Of a stretch of DNA of 64,000 bases, positions 9,571 through 18,844 are shown in pieces (the first letter of the stretch is position 1; each line of letters starts with the position of its first letter). The position numbers and the translations under genes were made by a program. This DNA is from Xylophilus sp. GW821-FHT01B05 (lineage in GTDB: Bacteria > Pseudomonadota > Gammaproteobacteria > Burkholderiales > Burkholderiaceae_C): assembly GCA_038961845.1 (NCBI GenBank), contig CP152408.1, positions 4,402,001-4,466,000 of the forward strand, written 5' to 3'. The notes beneath the pieces were generated by a model, which ran no database searches, was not told the DNA's origin, and was given only the letters and a program-made list of their open reading frames with translations.

Positions 9571-10260
9571 ATGAAGAAGAGTGCGCTGCGTTCAGAGACA
9601 GCATCCTGGCGTGATGCCGGCAGTCGATCTGAAAAATCCGAACTGATCCGTGAGGCGCTACTTCGGTCGGCGGCCGAAGTGGTCGGAGAATTGGGCTACG
9701 CCGACGCCTCCATCACGATGATCACGCAACGCGCTGGTGTGGCGCAGGGCACCTTCTACAACCACTTCAAGTCGCGCCAGGACATCCTGGACAAGTTGCT
9801 GCCCGATGTGGGTGAGCACATGATTTCGCATGTGAGGAAGAAGGCGAGCGGACGCGGCGAGTTTGCAGAGCTAGAGGAGCGCAGCTTCCGCGCCTTCTTC
9901 TCTTTCATCAAGCAAACGCCACACTTCTCTCGGATCCTCAACGAGGCTGAGAGCTTTGCGCCCCTAGGGTATGAACAGCACTTCAAGACCGTCTCGACGG
10001 GCTATATCCGGTTCCTGAATAAAGCGCTGAGCAACGGGGATTTCATTGGCTATTCGGAAGCCGAACTGGAGGTCGTCGCCTATATGCTGATGGCGGCCCG
10101 CAGCTACCTGGCCCAGCGGTATGCGACAGAGGACGGTAAGCCCATCGAGATTCCGAATGACGTGGTCAACACCTACATGAAGTTCGTCCTCTTCGGGCTG
10201 AAGGGGCAAGCTTCAGCAACAAAACGCCGCCCCCCCAGCTCAAAGTCAGAAAGCCCGTAA
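9571..10260 (+). CDS. TetR/AcrR family transcriptional regulator
   Basis: 229-residue regulator. The N-terminal helix-turn-helix (about residues 20-70) shows the family pattern EALLRSAAEVVGELGYADASITMI and AGVAQGTFYNHFKSR in overlapping stretches; the C-terminal part should bind an effector. The start MKKSAL has GAGG six bases upstream; an upstream in-frame start at 9511 lacks the usual N-terminus. It is divergent from the liv operon and precedes the porin/P450 cluster, so it could control either or both. The palindrome at the livJ promoter is its most likely target. The effector may be an acyl-CoA or a pathway intermediate, but nothing in the sequence proves this. Confidence 0.9.
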   Translation: MKKSALRSETASWRDAGSRSEKSELIREALLRSAAEVVGELGYADASITMITQRAGVAQGTFYNHFKSRQDILDKLLPDVGEHMISHVRKKASGRGEFAELEERSFRAFFSFIKQTPHFSRILNEAESFAPLGYEQHFKTVSTGYIRFLNKALSNGDFIGYSEAELEVVAYMLMAARSYLAQRYATEDGKPIEIPNDVVNTYMKFVLFGLKGQASATKRRPPSSKSESP

Positions 10261-11071
10261 CGTTGCACTTCGATCGCCGCTTCGTTCGGTATTCACCGCC
10301 GAAGCCGCAGAGATCGACCGGCGCTGGCCCAAGATTTTGACGCTCGCTGCTGACAGCCCAGCACTGCGTTAGCACGCCTCTCCCCGCCCCGACTCGTCCT
10401 AGAAAAATATCTGGCTCCGCCCTTCTTTACTTGATGGGCAATGGTTGGATCGGCGTCCTTGCCCCCGAGGTCATGCTGCAGCAGTTGGCACAGCGCCGGG
10501 GCCACACGGGCGAAGCGGCTCCCAATGCTTACTTACTCCTCCGCCCGCGAGCCCGGAGGTGCTCCCCAAAATAGGCCGTGACGTGTGCAAGCCAGTACAG
10601 GTGCGTGCAAACGACCTGCCCCACCGGCTCGCACCGCATCGAGTAGCCATGGCATGCCGCCGACACGAGGCAGGAGCCGCTGACTCGGGCCATCGCCTCG
10701 ACTTAGCCATCGAGACGCAAGGCGTCCGCATCAACTGCCGCCGCTCGTGTTCAAGCATTTCGGCGACGCTGAACTCCCCGTCCTCGGAATGTTTGGGCAC
10801 CCATCGAATGCTTCGTTGAGGCCCGCAAGGAAGCGGCACCTCACCAGGATCCGCCTCGCAAATTGGGCCCACCCGGAGGCAGCCGAGACACGGCCGATCC
10901 ATCAAACCAACATCCGTCAAAACTCGGGTTCTCCCTGGGTCACCGACGGAATGAACGGGTGTCCAATGGCGCTCGAGATCTGTGATTCATGATTCATCAA
11001 TCACACAGATCCGAGGCGATGAACATAAGAGGACGTTAACCCAACGTGGCACGCGCCAAAGGAGACAACAA
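10261..11071. other. 811-base stretch without a recognisable gene
   Basis: Open frames of 60-150 codons exist on both strands here, but none has family resemblance, a good ribosome site or consistent codon use. Short protein-like pieces (for example APEVMLQQLAQRRGH near 10.46 kb) change frame quickly. The stretch may be a decayed gene between the TetR gene and the porin. It ends in a palindrome at 10977-11011 described separately. Confidence 0.5.
10977..11011. promoter_or_regulatory. Imperfect palindrome upstream of the porin gene
   Basis: GATCTGTGATT and AATCACACAGATC form an inverted repeat with two extra bases in one arm, about 60 bases before the porin start. Size and position suit an operator for a dimeric regulator controlling the porin and possibly the catabolic genes behind it. 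No regulator can be assigned to it. Confidence 0.4.
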
Positions 11072-12694
11072 GTGAAGATGAAGACCAGTAAGGTACCTAC
11101 CACTTGGCCCTTCGGGCCAGCTGCCCCCACAGCAGAGGGCACGGTCATGGACCAGGTCGTCAATTGCGGAGTAGTACTTGCCACTCAAGGCAGAGACGCT
11201 GCCGGCAGTCGACCATCCGCATGCGGAAAAGCCCAGCGCTTTCAACGCCGAATTTTCGTGCCTTGCGCGCTCGTACTGAGCACGTTTGTCATGAGCGCTG
11301 ACCAAGTTCGGGCGGCGGAGCCCTCGGACACGTCCGATGCAGCATCGTCAATGGACTCCGCCGCACGTGCCCGCGCCCTGGATGCGAAGTATGGCTACAA
11401 GGGGTGGATTACTTCATTTCCCTCTTATGGAAATACCTTGACCAACGACGATGGCCATTGGCGAACCAAGTTGGCAGAGCACGGCTTTGGCTTCCAGATT
11501 CAAGGCGTTTCGATAGCTCAGGCTAACCTGCTCAATACACCCAGCAAAATTCCATCGGAAGGCTATGCGTCATGCGGACCGAGTAACAACGGCTACAACT
11601 GCGCAGGTGGTCGCTCATACTTCGGCCAACGACCTGGCATCAAATTTGCCGGCACTGCATTTTTGACGTATGACATGAGTCAATACGGCGTTCCTGATGG
11701 GCAAATTGCCGTTGCCACGAATTTTGGAGTCTCCTCAGACCAGCAGTACAGCGCCAATACGGCCCGCATCAACGGTATATCCTGGTTTCAGACTATTTTC
11801 GATAAGAAAGTTGAACTCAAGGCTGGATATTTTCCAACAATGCCTGAGTTCGCCGGCACCACCGTTGGCGGCTTGGTGGTCAACCCATTTGGCCCTTCCG
11901 CGTCTATGCCGGTGATTTTCGGCACCACCAGCAACAACATCGCGACCCCAAACTTTCGCGCTACATGGCGTGTGACTGATAAGTTCTACGCGCAGACCGG
12001 CATTCAGCGCAGCACACCAGTCAGAGGGCCTACGGGTAACACTCTTTATGATGAAATTAAACTGAACCCATCCGGTCTCGATTTCAACTCTTCGGTTCCT
12101 GGAACTGGCGTGCTTTATACAAACGAGCTTGGCTACAAGCGGCCGTCCAAGCCCGGCATTCCGTTTGCATGGCTGCGTGCAGGGGTCATGCACAACACCT
12201 CTGAGTTCAAGGACTACAGTCGCCTGCTGGAAACGTCTACCGCGACAAAGAATGGCGCAACCGGACTCTACATTCTTGGTGACTACCAACTGACGCAACC
12301 GCTGGCTTCGCAGGGCAGCGCCCATAGAGGCATGTATATCGGCGGTAGCTTCATGTACGGCGACCCGAAGGTGGCAAGCTCCACTCAGTATTATGAAGCG
12401 CGCTCTTACTGGTTTGGTCCGTTCGAAAATAGGCCCTCTGACTTCCTGTCTGTTGTTGCCCTCCACAACAAGACAAGCAAATATGCGCAGAACGTCATTA
12501 ATTCATTTTCTTCGCGCACAAACTTCTTTGCAAACAAGGCCTCGAATAGCATTACGGCATCCTATACGTACTACGTAAGATCAGGCCTCTATGCAACTTT
12601 CGGAGCTGGTTACTCGGACAACCCCAGCTTTCAGTACTTCAAGAACGAGGGGCACTCTCTTAATGCATTGTTCAGCCTGTATGCGGTATTTTAG
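11072..12694 (+). CDS. Outer-membrane porin, probably OprB-like
   Basis: About 540 residues. A hydrophobic signal sequence (RRIFVPCALVLSTFVMSADQ, then AA) lies unusually far in, after some 55 residues, and the mature part is rich in aromatic and polar alternations ending in a terminal Phe (LYAVF), as beta-barrel proteins do. The start GTG has AAGGAG at seven bases; an ATG two codons later and another at 11147 are alternatives, the last giving a more normal signal peptide. Codon use is visibly more AT-rich than the neighbours. It heads the catabolic cluster, so it probably admits the cluster's substrate. The OprB assignment is tentative. Confidence 0.7.
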   Translation: MKMKTSKVPTTWPFGPAAPTAEGTVMDQVVNCGVVLATQGRDAAGSRPSACGKAQRFQRRIFVPCALVLSTFVMSADQVRAAEPSDTSDAASSMDSAARARALDAKYGYKGWITSFPSYGNTLTNDDGHWRTKLAEHGFGFQIQGVSIAQANLLNTPSKIPSEGYASCGPSNNGYNCAGGRSYFGQRPGIKFAGTAFLTYDMSQYGVPDGQIAVATNFGVSSDQQYSANTARINGISWFQTIFDKKVELKAGYFPTMPEFAGTTVGGLVVNPFGPSASMPVIFGTTSNNIATPNFRATWRVTDKFYAQTGIQRSTPVRGPTGNTLYDEIKLNPSGLDFNSSVPGTGVLYTNELGYKRPSKPGIPFAWLRAGVMHNTSEFKDYSRLLETSTATKNGATGLYILGDYQLTQPLASQGSAHRGMYIGGSFMYGDPKVASSTQYYEARSYWFGPFENRPSDFLSVVALHNKTSKYAQNVINSFSSRTNFFANKASNSITASYTYYVRSGLYATFGAGYSDNPSFQYFKNEGHSLNALFSLYAVF

Positions 12695-12883
12695 GGATAC
12701 TTTTTCTTTGAGATTTCAAAAAATTTCCGGCAAAGCCTTATTTACTGCGCGAAGAATTTCAGAACGGTGTAATTTCATAAATTTATTCGCTCTAACAAAT
12801 TTCAATCATGGAACATTCGATATGCAGCAAGCAATATATTATGGCTTGAGGCGGAATATTGAAAATATCATATAAGATTTAAT
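12695..12883. other. AT-rich intergenic stretch between porin and SDR
   Basis: This 189-base gap is strikingly AT-rich against the surrounding high-GC DNA. It contains a 17-codon frame (12821, MQQAIYYGLRRNIENII) with no clear ribosome site. A promoter for the downstream genes is likely here but no single -35/-10 pair stands out. Confidence 0.45.
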
Positions 12884-13657
12884 ATGAATCAATTCAGCAA
12901 TACCATCTCACTTGCAGGTAGGAAGGCATTGATTACTGGCGGGGCTTCCGGGATGGGCCGCGCTTCTGCGCTGCTTTTTGCTACACAGGGTGCACATGTC
13001 ATCATCGTTGACCGCAATGGTGTGGCAGCCGAAGAGGCTGCGGCCGAGATTCGCCGTGCGGGCGGCGCGGCCGAAGCACACGAGGTAGACCTGCTCGACC
13101 AAGACGCGCTCAATGCCTTCGTCGAGACCTTTCTGCGCGACCACACGGTGTTGGACATTCTGTTCAACCATGCCGGCCTGCCGGCGCCGCCCGGTTTCGA
13201 CTACGACGCCGAGAGCTTCAACACCTGCATGACGATCAACGTCTGGGTGCCGATGATCCTGACCAAGCGGCTCTTGCCGCTACTGAGGAAATCATCTTCC
13301 GCGTCGGTGATCTGCACCTCATCTATTGCTGGCCTGAAGGCCGTGTCGTTCTTCCCGACCTATTCAGCCAGCAAAGCGGCCCTGATCCAGTACGTGAAGT
13401 CGATCGCGCAGCTGCTGGCCCCCGAAGGCATACGGGTGAACGCGATCTGCCCGGGTGCGACCGACACACCGGCGCTGCGGCGCGACATCGCGGACGGGAT
13501 CGTCAAGGCCTCGCTTGAGCAAATCTCGGCGTCCGTACCGCTGCGGCGCATGGGAAGCCCGGAGGACATGGCGCACATGGCGCTGTTCCTCGCGTCGGAC
13601 GCATCTAGCTTCATGACGGGCGTGGCGATTCCCGTCGACGGCGGTTCGACCGCCTGA
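12884..13657 (+). CDS. Short-chain dehydrogenase/reductase (candidate alcohol dehydrogenase of the cluster)
   Basis: 257-residue classical SDR. The cofactor motif TGGASGMG (about residues 18-25), the NHAG motif in place of the usual NNAG, a serine in TSSIAG, the catalytic YSASK and the PG motif (ICPGATDTP) are all present. An acidic residue after the second strand (VDRNG) favours NAD(H). The start lacks a good ribosome site and lies in AT-rich DNA. Directly upstream of the hydrolase and BVMO, it is the best candidate to oxidise the P450-made alcohol to the ketone that the BVMO needs. A second SDR closes the cluster. Confidence 0.88.
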   Translation: MNQFSNTISLAGRKALITGGASGMGRASALLFATQGAHVIIVDRNGVAAEEAAAEIRRAGGAAEAHEVDLLDQDALNAFVETFLRDHTVLDILFNHAGLPAPPGFDYDAESFNTCMTINVWVPMILTKRLLPLLRKSSSASVICTSSIAGLKAVSFFPTYSASKAALIQYVKSIAQLLAPEGIRVNAICPGATDTPALRRDIADGIVKASLEQISASVPLRRMGSPEDMAHMALFLASDASSFMTGVAIPVDGGSTA

Positions 13658-13732
13658 TCTCACATTTGATTTTTGCCGGGACGGCTTCGCCCACTTTTGC
13701 AGTGCAACGCAAACCTCTTGGAGAACGACGAC

Positions 13733-14803
13733 ATGACAGACATCCAACTACACCGCCCTGGCAAGCTGGGTAATCCCGATCTCCTGATCCGGGACGATCT
13801 GCGCACCGATCGGCGCCTAATCGCCGCGCTGAGCGCGGCGCAAATGGACGGCGCGCCGCAAGTCCATATCACCGGCAGCACGCCACTCGAAGGCATTCGC
13901 GAATACCTCAAGGCTGCCGAGGCCGGATCCGTCCCGTTTCTGGCGGCCTCGGTCGCCGGTATGCCACCGATAGAAGGCGTGACCACCACCGTCGAGAAGA
14001 TCACGGGCGTGGACGGCAACGAAATCGCCCTGTTCATTCACCAGCCGGATGACGTCGAGGGCCCGATGCCTGCAGTACTGCACCTGCACGGCGGCGGCAT
14101 GTGCATCCTCGATGCCGAAGGCCCGCTCTACACCCGCTGGCGCGACGATCTGGCCACCAAGAAGCTGGTCGTCATCGGCGTCGAATTCCGCAACGCCACG
14201 GGGCGGCTGGGCGTGCACCCTTTTCCCGCCGGACTGAACGACGTCTCCTCTGCGCTGGCGTGGGTGAACACAAACAAGACCAAGCTGGGTATTTCCAAGC
14301 TCGTCATCTCCGGTGATTCTGGCGGCGCCAACCTCGGCCTGGCGACCGCGCTCAAAGCCAAGCGCGAAGGGCGAGTGCATGAGGTAGACGGCGTCTATGC
14401 CCTGTGCCCCTACATCTCCAACGCCTATACCAACAAACCGCCCGAGCTGCAGTCCCTCTACGAGAACGACGACCTTTATACGCCGCTGGCCGTAGTGGCG
14501 GCGACCGCCATTGCCTATGACCCGGACGGGAAGAACGCCACCAATCCGCTGGCGTGGCCCTACCACGCAAGTCAGGCTGATCTGGAAGGACTGCCACCCC
14601 ATGCCATCTCGGTGAACGAGCTGGACCCGTTTCGCGACGAAGGCTTGGCCTACTACCGCAAGCTCCAGGCGGCTGGCGTGCCTTCACGTGCCCGGACGGT
14701 CAACGGCACCTTCCACGCCGCCGAGATCAATTTCATGCAGGCGATTCCCGACGTGTATGACGCGACGCTCAGCGACATCGCCGTTTTCGCCTACTCGCTC
14801 TGA
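13733..14803 (+). CDS. Alpha/beta hydrolase, hormone-sensitive-lipase type (candidate lactone/ester hydrolase)
   Basis: 356-residue hydrolase. The oxyanion-hole HGGG (LHLHGGGMC), nucleophile elbow GDSGG, an acid residue in ELDPFRDEG and the catalytic His in GTFHAAE complete the HSL-type triad. There is no signal peptide, so it acts in the cytoplasm. The start MTDIQL has GGAG about ten bases upstream; the frame could start earlier but without a ribosome site. It lies 18 bases before the BVMO gene. In ring-opening pathways such as cyclohexanone degradation, hydrolases of this kind cleave the lactone made by the BVMO, and that role is inferred here. Confidence 0.88.
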   Translation: MTDIQLHRPGKLGNPDLLIRDDLRTDRRLIAALSAAQMDGAPQVHITGSTPLEGIREYLKAAEAGSVPFLAASVAGMPPIEGVTTTVEKITGVDGNEIALFIHQPDDVEGPMPAVLHLHGGGMCILDAEGPLYTRWRDDLATKKLVVIGVEFRNATGRLGVHPFPAGLNDVSSALAWVNTNKTKLGISKLVISGDSGGANLGLATALKAKREGRVHEVDGVYALCPYISNAYTNKPPELQSLYENDDLYTPLAVVAATAIAYDPDGKNATNPLAWPYHASQADLEGLPPHAISVNELDPFRDEGLAYYRKLQAAGVPSRARTVNGTFHAAEINFMQAIPDVYDATLSDIAVFAYSL

Positions 14804-14821
14804 ACCCGAAAGGAAATTGCC

Positions 14822-16471
14822 ATGAAAAAACACCTCGCACAGGGTTCGTCCGACCCAACCCAGGTCGACATGCTGATCGTTGGCGCCGGCATCACCGGCC
14901 TCTACCAGCTGTATCGCGCGTTGGATGCCGGCATGACCGCCGTCTTGCTTGAGGCAGGAGACGGCGTCGGTGGCACATGGTTCTGGAACCGCTACCCGGA
15001 AGCGCGCTTCGATTCGGAGAGCTACACCTACGCCTATCTCTTCTCAAAAGAGCTCTACGATGAATGGCGCTGGTCAGAGCATTTCGCCGCGCAACCTGAG
15101 ATCGAGCGCTATCTCAACCACGTTGCCGACAAGTTTGAACTGCGCCGCCATATCCGTCCGGGCGCACGGGTCACCTCAGCAGTGTTTGACGAAAAGAGCG
15201 GGACCTACATCGTGCAGGCCAGCGATGGCAAGACCCGCATCGCCCGCTACCTGGTCGCTGCAACCGGCGTGCTGTCGGTGCCCTTCTATCCGGATGTGCC
15301 AGGCCACAAGGAGTTTGCGGGAGAGTCTTATCACACGGGACTCTGGCCCTCCGCTCCCGTGGACTTCAAGGGCAAGCGCGTCGCGGTGATTGGCTCAGGC
15401 TCCAGCGGAGTCCAGATCGTCCCCGCGATCGCGGACGAGGTGGCATCGCTGACGGTCTACCAGCGCTCGGCAAACTGGGTCACGCCGCTTAACAACCGTC
15501 CCATCTCCGAAGAAGAGCAGCAGGAACTGCGCGCCAACTACGAATCGATCAAACGTACGCTGGACACCAGTCTCAGCGGATTTCTACACCAGTCGCACGA
15601 CCGTGCCTCTACCGACGATACCCAAGAGCAGCGCCTGGCATTTTTTGAAAAGCTGTGGAACCGCCCCGGCTTCTCGAAGTTGACAACCAACTACAGCGAC
15701 TTCTTCACCAATCGCGAGCTTCGGAAGGAATTTTCCGAATTCATCGCTGGCAAGATCCGCACCCTCGTTAAGGACCCGGCAACCGCCGACAAACTGATTC
15801 CCAAAGACCACATCTACGCAGAGAAGCGGCCACCTTATGCCACCGGTTTCTACGAGGCTTTCAACAAGCCCAATATCAAGCTGGTTTCGCTCAAGGAAGC
15901 CCCGATCGTCCGACTGACGGAAAAGGGCATCGAAACGTCCGCCGGCTTGGAGGAGTTCGACATCATCGTCTGGGCGACCGGCTTCGATTTCGCGCGCGCG
16001 CTTCAGCGCATGGGCATCCGGGGGCGCAACGGCGTGGCGCTGGAAGAGGCATGGAAGGATGGCCCCAGCACTTTCCTGGGTCTCCAGGCCGCAGGCTTTC
16101 CCAATCTCTTCTTCCCCGGCGGACCACATGGCGCAGCGGCCAACAACCCCCGCTACAACGGCGACCAAGTCGACTTCACCATGGAGCTGCTGGCCCACAT
16201 GCGCGAGCATGGCCTTCACGTCGTCGAGCCAAGTCAGGCAGCAGAGGATGAGTGGAACAACATGATCAGCGCCATGGCCGCCTATTCGCCGTTTTCGCCG
16301 GAGCACAGCTATTACTACGGCTCCAACGTTCCCGGCAAACCACGCAAGCTCCTGCTCAACCCGGCCGGGCGAGGCGTGCTCTTTCATCTGATGGGCAAGA
16401 GCCGGGCCGCGCAGTTCGCAACCTTCACCATGTCGCCATGCCCAGTGGCTGCACTCAGCGAAATGGAGTAG
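14822..16471 (+). CDS. Type I Baeyer-Villiger monooxygenase
   Basis: 549-residue flavoprotein. It has the N-terminal FAD motif GAGITG (about residue 22), the BVMO fingerprint FAGESYHTGLWP (about 163-174, matching FxGxxxHxxxWP) and the second dinucleotide motif GSGSSG for NADPH. VGGTWFWNRYPEARFD is the usual segment after the FAD site. The length is typical of cyclohexanone-type enzymes. AAAGGAA precedes the ATG. The family inserts oxygen beside a carbonyl, turning ketones into esters or lactones. Its neighbours (SDR, hydrolase, P450 trio) fit a hydroxylate-oxidise-lactonise-hydrolyse route. The ketone cannot be named from sequence. Confidence 0.93.
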   Translation: MKKHLAQGSSDPTQVDMLIVGAGITGLYQLYRALDAGMTAVLLEAGDGVGGTWFWNRYPEARFDSESYTYAYLFSKELYDEWRWSEHFAAQPEIERYLNHVADKFELRRHIRPGARVTSAVFDEKSGTYIVQASDGKTRIARYLVAATGVLSVPFYPDVPGHKEFAGESYHTGLWPSAPVDFKGKRVAVIGSGSSGVQIVPAIADEVASLTVYQRSANWVTPLNNRPISEEEQQELRANYESIKRTLDTSLSGFLHQSHDRASTDDTQEQRLAFFEKLWNRPGFSKLTTNYSDFFTNRELRKEFSEFIAGKIRTLVKDPATADKLIPKDHIYAEKRPPYATGFYEAFNKPNIKLVSLKEAPIVRLTEKGIETSAGLEEFDIIVWATGFDFARALQRMGIRGRNGVALEEAWKDGPSTFLGLQAAGFPNLFFPGGPHGAAANNPRYNGDQVDFTMELLAHMREHGLHVVEPSQAAEDEWNNMISAMAAYSPFSPEHSYYYGSNVPGKPRKLLLNPAGRGVLFHLMGKSRAAQFATFTMSPCPVAALSEME

Positions 16472-16475
16472 GCCC

Positions 16476-17516
16476 GTGACAAGCCCCACCACCAGCAAGG
16501 AGCCGCGTGACTTTCGTGTCGAGCGGCTGTTCCACCCAACAGCGCATGTGCCTGACGTGACGCAAGCCGAACAATGGTTTGCACGCGCCTTCGGGCAAAA
16601 AAGCAAGCCGTTGACCGCGATCCTGCCCTCGACACCCGATTACCCCACGGAGTACTCGCTGTTCACCGTCATCCGTGACGTGTTCTTCGACAGCGTCGAC
16701 CCCAAGCTCCACTTCGTCAACGGTGTGCAGCGCTATCCAGCCGCGCAGGTGCCCAGCCTCAAGGGCTTGGGTTGGTACATTGAGGGAGTGGAGGAGCTCT
16801 ATCACGCGTTGCGCCGCCATGGCATTCGCTGCATGGACCTGACCAACAACATATCGGATGGCGACGATCCCCCACTCTCGCGAGGCGGACGCGTCATGAC
16901 CTACTTCACGGTTCCCGAGGACGCCGGGCTGCAATACCAGTTTTTCCGCGAAGGGCCGTTCCCGCTCGATCCCCGGACCACGCCGGGCTGGGTGCTCGGG
17001 CCAGTCGAGGCGGACGACCCGCTGGGCATCGAGCACTGTGCGCACCACACCATCCTGACCAGTCGGCCCGAGCGTGCGCTTCGGTTCATCGTGGATGCCC
17101 TCGGTGGCACAGTGGTACATCAGGGCCGCAACGAGCTACTGGGCGCCGCCAGTACCTTTGTCTTGATTGCCGATGCCTTGCTTGAGTACGCGGTCCCTGA
17201 CCCCGGCACGCCCGCCCATGCCGACCTTGCAACACATGCGCCGCTAGATTCCTATTACGGCATCACCTGGAAAGTCACCGACCTTGACCGGGTGGAACGC
17301 CATCTCGCCGCAATAGGCGTGAGCATCCGCGAACAATCCTCCCAGACCATCATCACTCAGCCGGACACCAGCTTCGGCATCCCGTGGGGCTTCACGACCA
17401 CGCTGAGCGTGAAGTTGCCGGAAGGACGCGGCAAGACCGGCGGTGGCACGGGAGATGCGGAAGCTCTGAAAGCCGGCGCCCAACGAGACCATCCATTTGG
17501 GAGCAATAAAACATGA
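16476..17516 (+). CDS. Two-domain VOC (glyoxalase/extradiol dioxygenase fold) protein
   Basis: 346 residues with two VOC modules. One begins near FHPTAHVPDVTQAEQWFARAF, quoted here in part because the first metal-ligand His lies in TAHV; the second begins near GIEHCAHHTILTSRPERAL. The start is GTG, four bases after the BVMO stop, and the stop overlaps the MFS start by ATGA. The C-terminal motif that normally carries the last metal-ligand Glu reads GIPWGFTTT, without Glu, so classical extradiol dioxygenase activity is doubtful. It may be an isomerase, lyase or binding protein acting on a pathway intermediate. I cannot name its reaction. Confidence 0.75.
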   Translation: MTSPTTSKEPRDFRVERLFHPTAHVPDVTQAEQWFARAFGQKSKPLTAILPSTPDYPTEYSLFTVIRDVFFDSVDPKLHFVNGVQRYPAAQVPSLKGLGWYIEGVEELYHALRRHGIRCMDLTNNISDGDDPPLSRGGRVMTYFTVPEDAGLQYQFFREGPFPLDPRTTPGWVLGPVEADDPLGIEHCAHHTILTSRPERALRFIVDALGGTVVHQGRNELLGAASTFVLIADALLEYAVPDPGTPAHADLATHAPLDSYYGITWKVTDLDRVERHLAAIGVSIREQSSQTIITQPDTSFGIPWGFTTTLSVKLPEGRGKTGGGTGDAEALKAGAQRDHPFGSNKT

Positions 17517-18844
17517 AAAACACCCGGTTTGGAATGGTTTATGGCGGATGGCGCGTGCTGGCCGGGTCGTTCTTCTGTGCGGCGGTCGTAGTCGGTTTCA
17601 CAACCTATATCTTTGGCATGTTCGTGATGCCTGTGACGAAGGAGTTCGGCATTTCCCGAGCGAACTTCAACAGCGGCATGATCGCGTTCCTGATGGGCGG
17701 CGGGCTGATGGCTCCCATTGTTGGGAATTTGCTGGACAGGTATTCGGGCCGGCTGCTATCCAGCGTGGGTGGCATCCTCTTCGGCGGTTCCCTGATGCTC
17801 ATATCGCGCGTCGACTCGCTGTGGCTGATGCTCGCTCTGATCTTTCTGCCACTTACTTTCGGTGCGGCGACCTGTGGCGTCCTAGGCGCCAACACCCTGG
17901 TGGTGTCCTGGTTCCAGAGGCGGCGCGGGCGCGCCTTGGGAATACTGGCGCTCAGCACCTCTTTCGGCGGCTTTGTCAGCCAGCCGGTCACGGCTTTACT
18001 GATCGAGTCCTTCGGCTGGCGTGATGCCCTGTTCCTGATTGGACTGGGTGCCGTGTTGATTTTCTTTACCGTGATCAGCCTGACGGCGCGTACTCGGCCG
18101 ACGACAGCAGAGGCCGGATATGCGGACGAATTCTCACCCTCCGTGCAGGTGAATCAGCCGAAACCCGGGATCTCGCAGGAGCGTTCGTGGAGCAACCGCG
18201 AACTATTGCGCAACCGGAATTTCTGGTTTCTAACCATCGGCCTCGCGCTGCTGTTTGGCACGGACCAGGCGGTGCTGGTATCGCAGGCGTCCTTCTTTCA
18301 AGATACGGGTTTGGACCTCAAGACGACTGCGCTGCTGATTTCGGTGAAAACCATTTCAGCAGTGGGAGGCAAACTCGCCATCGGCTTCCTATCGGACAAG
18401 GTGAATCTGCGTCTGTTGTACGCCTATGTGGCGGGGTCGAACATGCTGCTGATGTGCATCTACATACTGCAGCCGTCATTCGTGATTCTGCTGATCAGCG
18501 TAGCGCTGCTCGGGGTTGCGGTCGGCGGTGTGTTCCCCCTCTGGGCCACATTGATAGCATGGCTGTTCGGTGGGCGAAGCTACGGCAAGGTCATGGGAAC
18601 GTCGATGATCATCATGCAGCCCTTCGCAGTGGTGGCTCTGCGCTTCATCGGCGAGGTATATGACCGGACGGGCAGCTACCACTTGGCTTTCGGAACGTTC
18701 ATCCCGCTGGTATTTACATCCGTTGTGCTGATCGGAATGCTGAAGCCCGAGCGGGACGACACCGCGAACGCTGAAGCGGCCTTGCCGGAGGATCGTTCGC
18801 CACAATGGCGCGCAACAGCCGCGACAGACGGGGTCGCCCGATGA
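17513..18844 (+). CDS. MFS transporter
   Basis: 443-residue inner-membrane transporter with about 12 hydrophobic segments. The loop after segment 2 shows the MFS pattern (GNLLDRYSGR) and WFQRRRGRALG marks the loop before segment 5. It resembles the monocarboxylate/oxalate-formate type of MFS. Its ATG overlaps the VOC stop and its TGA overlaps the ferredoxin reductase start, so all three are translationally coupled. It may import the cluster's substrate or export a product; direction cannot be told from sequence. Confidence 0.88.
   Translation: MKNTRFGMVYGGWRVLAGSFFCAAVVVGFTTYIFGMFVMPVTKEFGISRANFNSGMIAFLMGGGLMAPIVGNLLDRYSGRLLSSVGGILFGGSLMLISRVDSLWLMLALIFLPLTFGAATCGVLGANTLVVSWFQRRRGRALGILALSTSFGGFVSQPVTALLIESFGWRDALFLIGLGAVLIFFTVISLTARTRPTTAEAGYADEFSPSVQVNQPKPGISQERSWSNRELLRNRNFWFLTIGLALLFGTDQAVLVSQASFFQDTGLDLKTTALLISVKTISAVGGKLAIGFLSDKVNLRLLYAYVAGSNMLLMCIYILQPSFVILLISVALLGVAVGGVFPLWATLIAWLFGGRSYGKVMGTSMIIMQPFAVVALRFIGEVYDRTGSYHLAFGTFIPLVFTSVVLIGMLKPERDDTANAEAALPEDRSPQWRATAATDGVAR

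Noticed and set aside
10440..10980. Insertion sequence remnant
   Set aside because: No DDE/transposase motif, terminal inverted repeats or target duplication could be seen, so it is left as unassigned decayed DNA.
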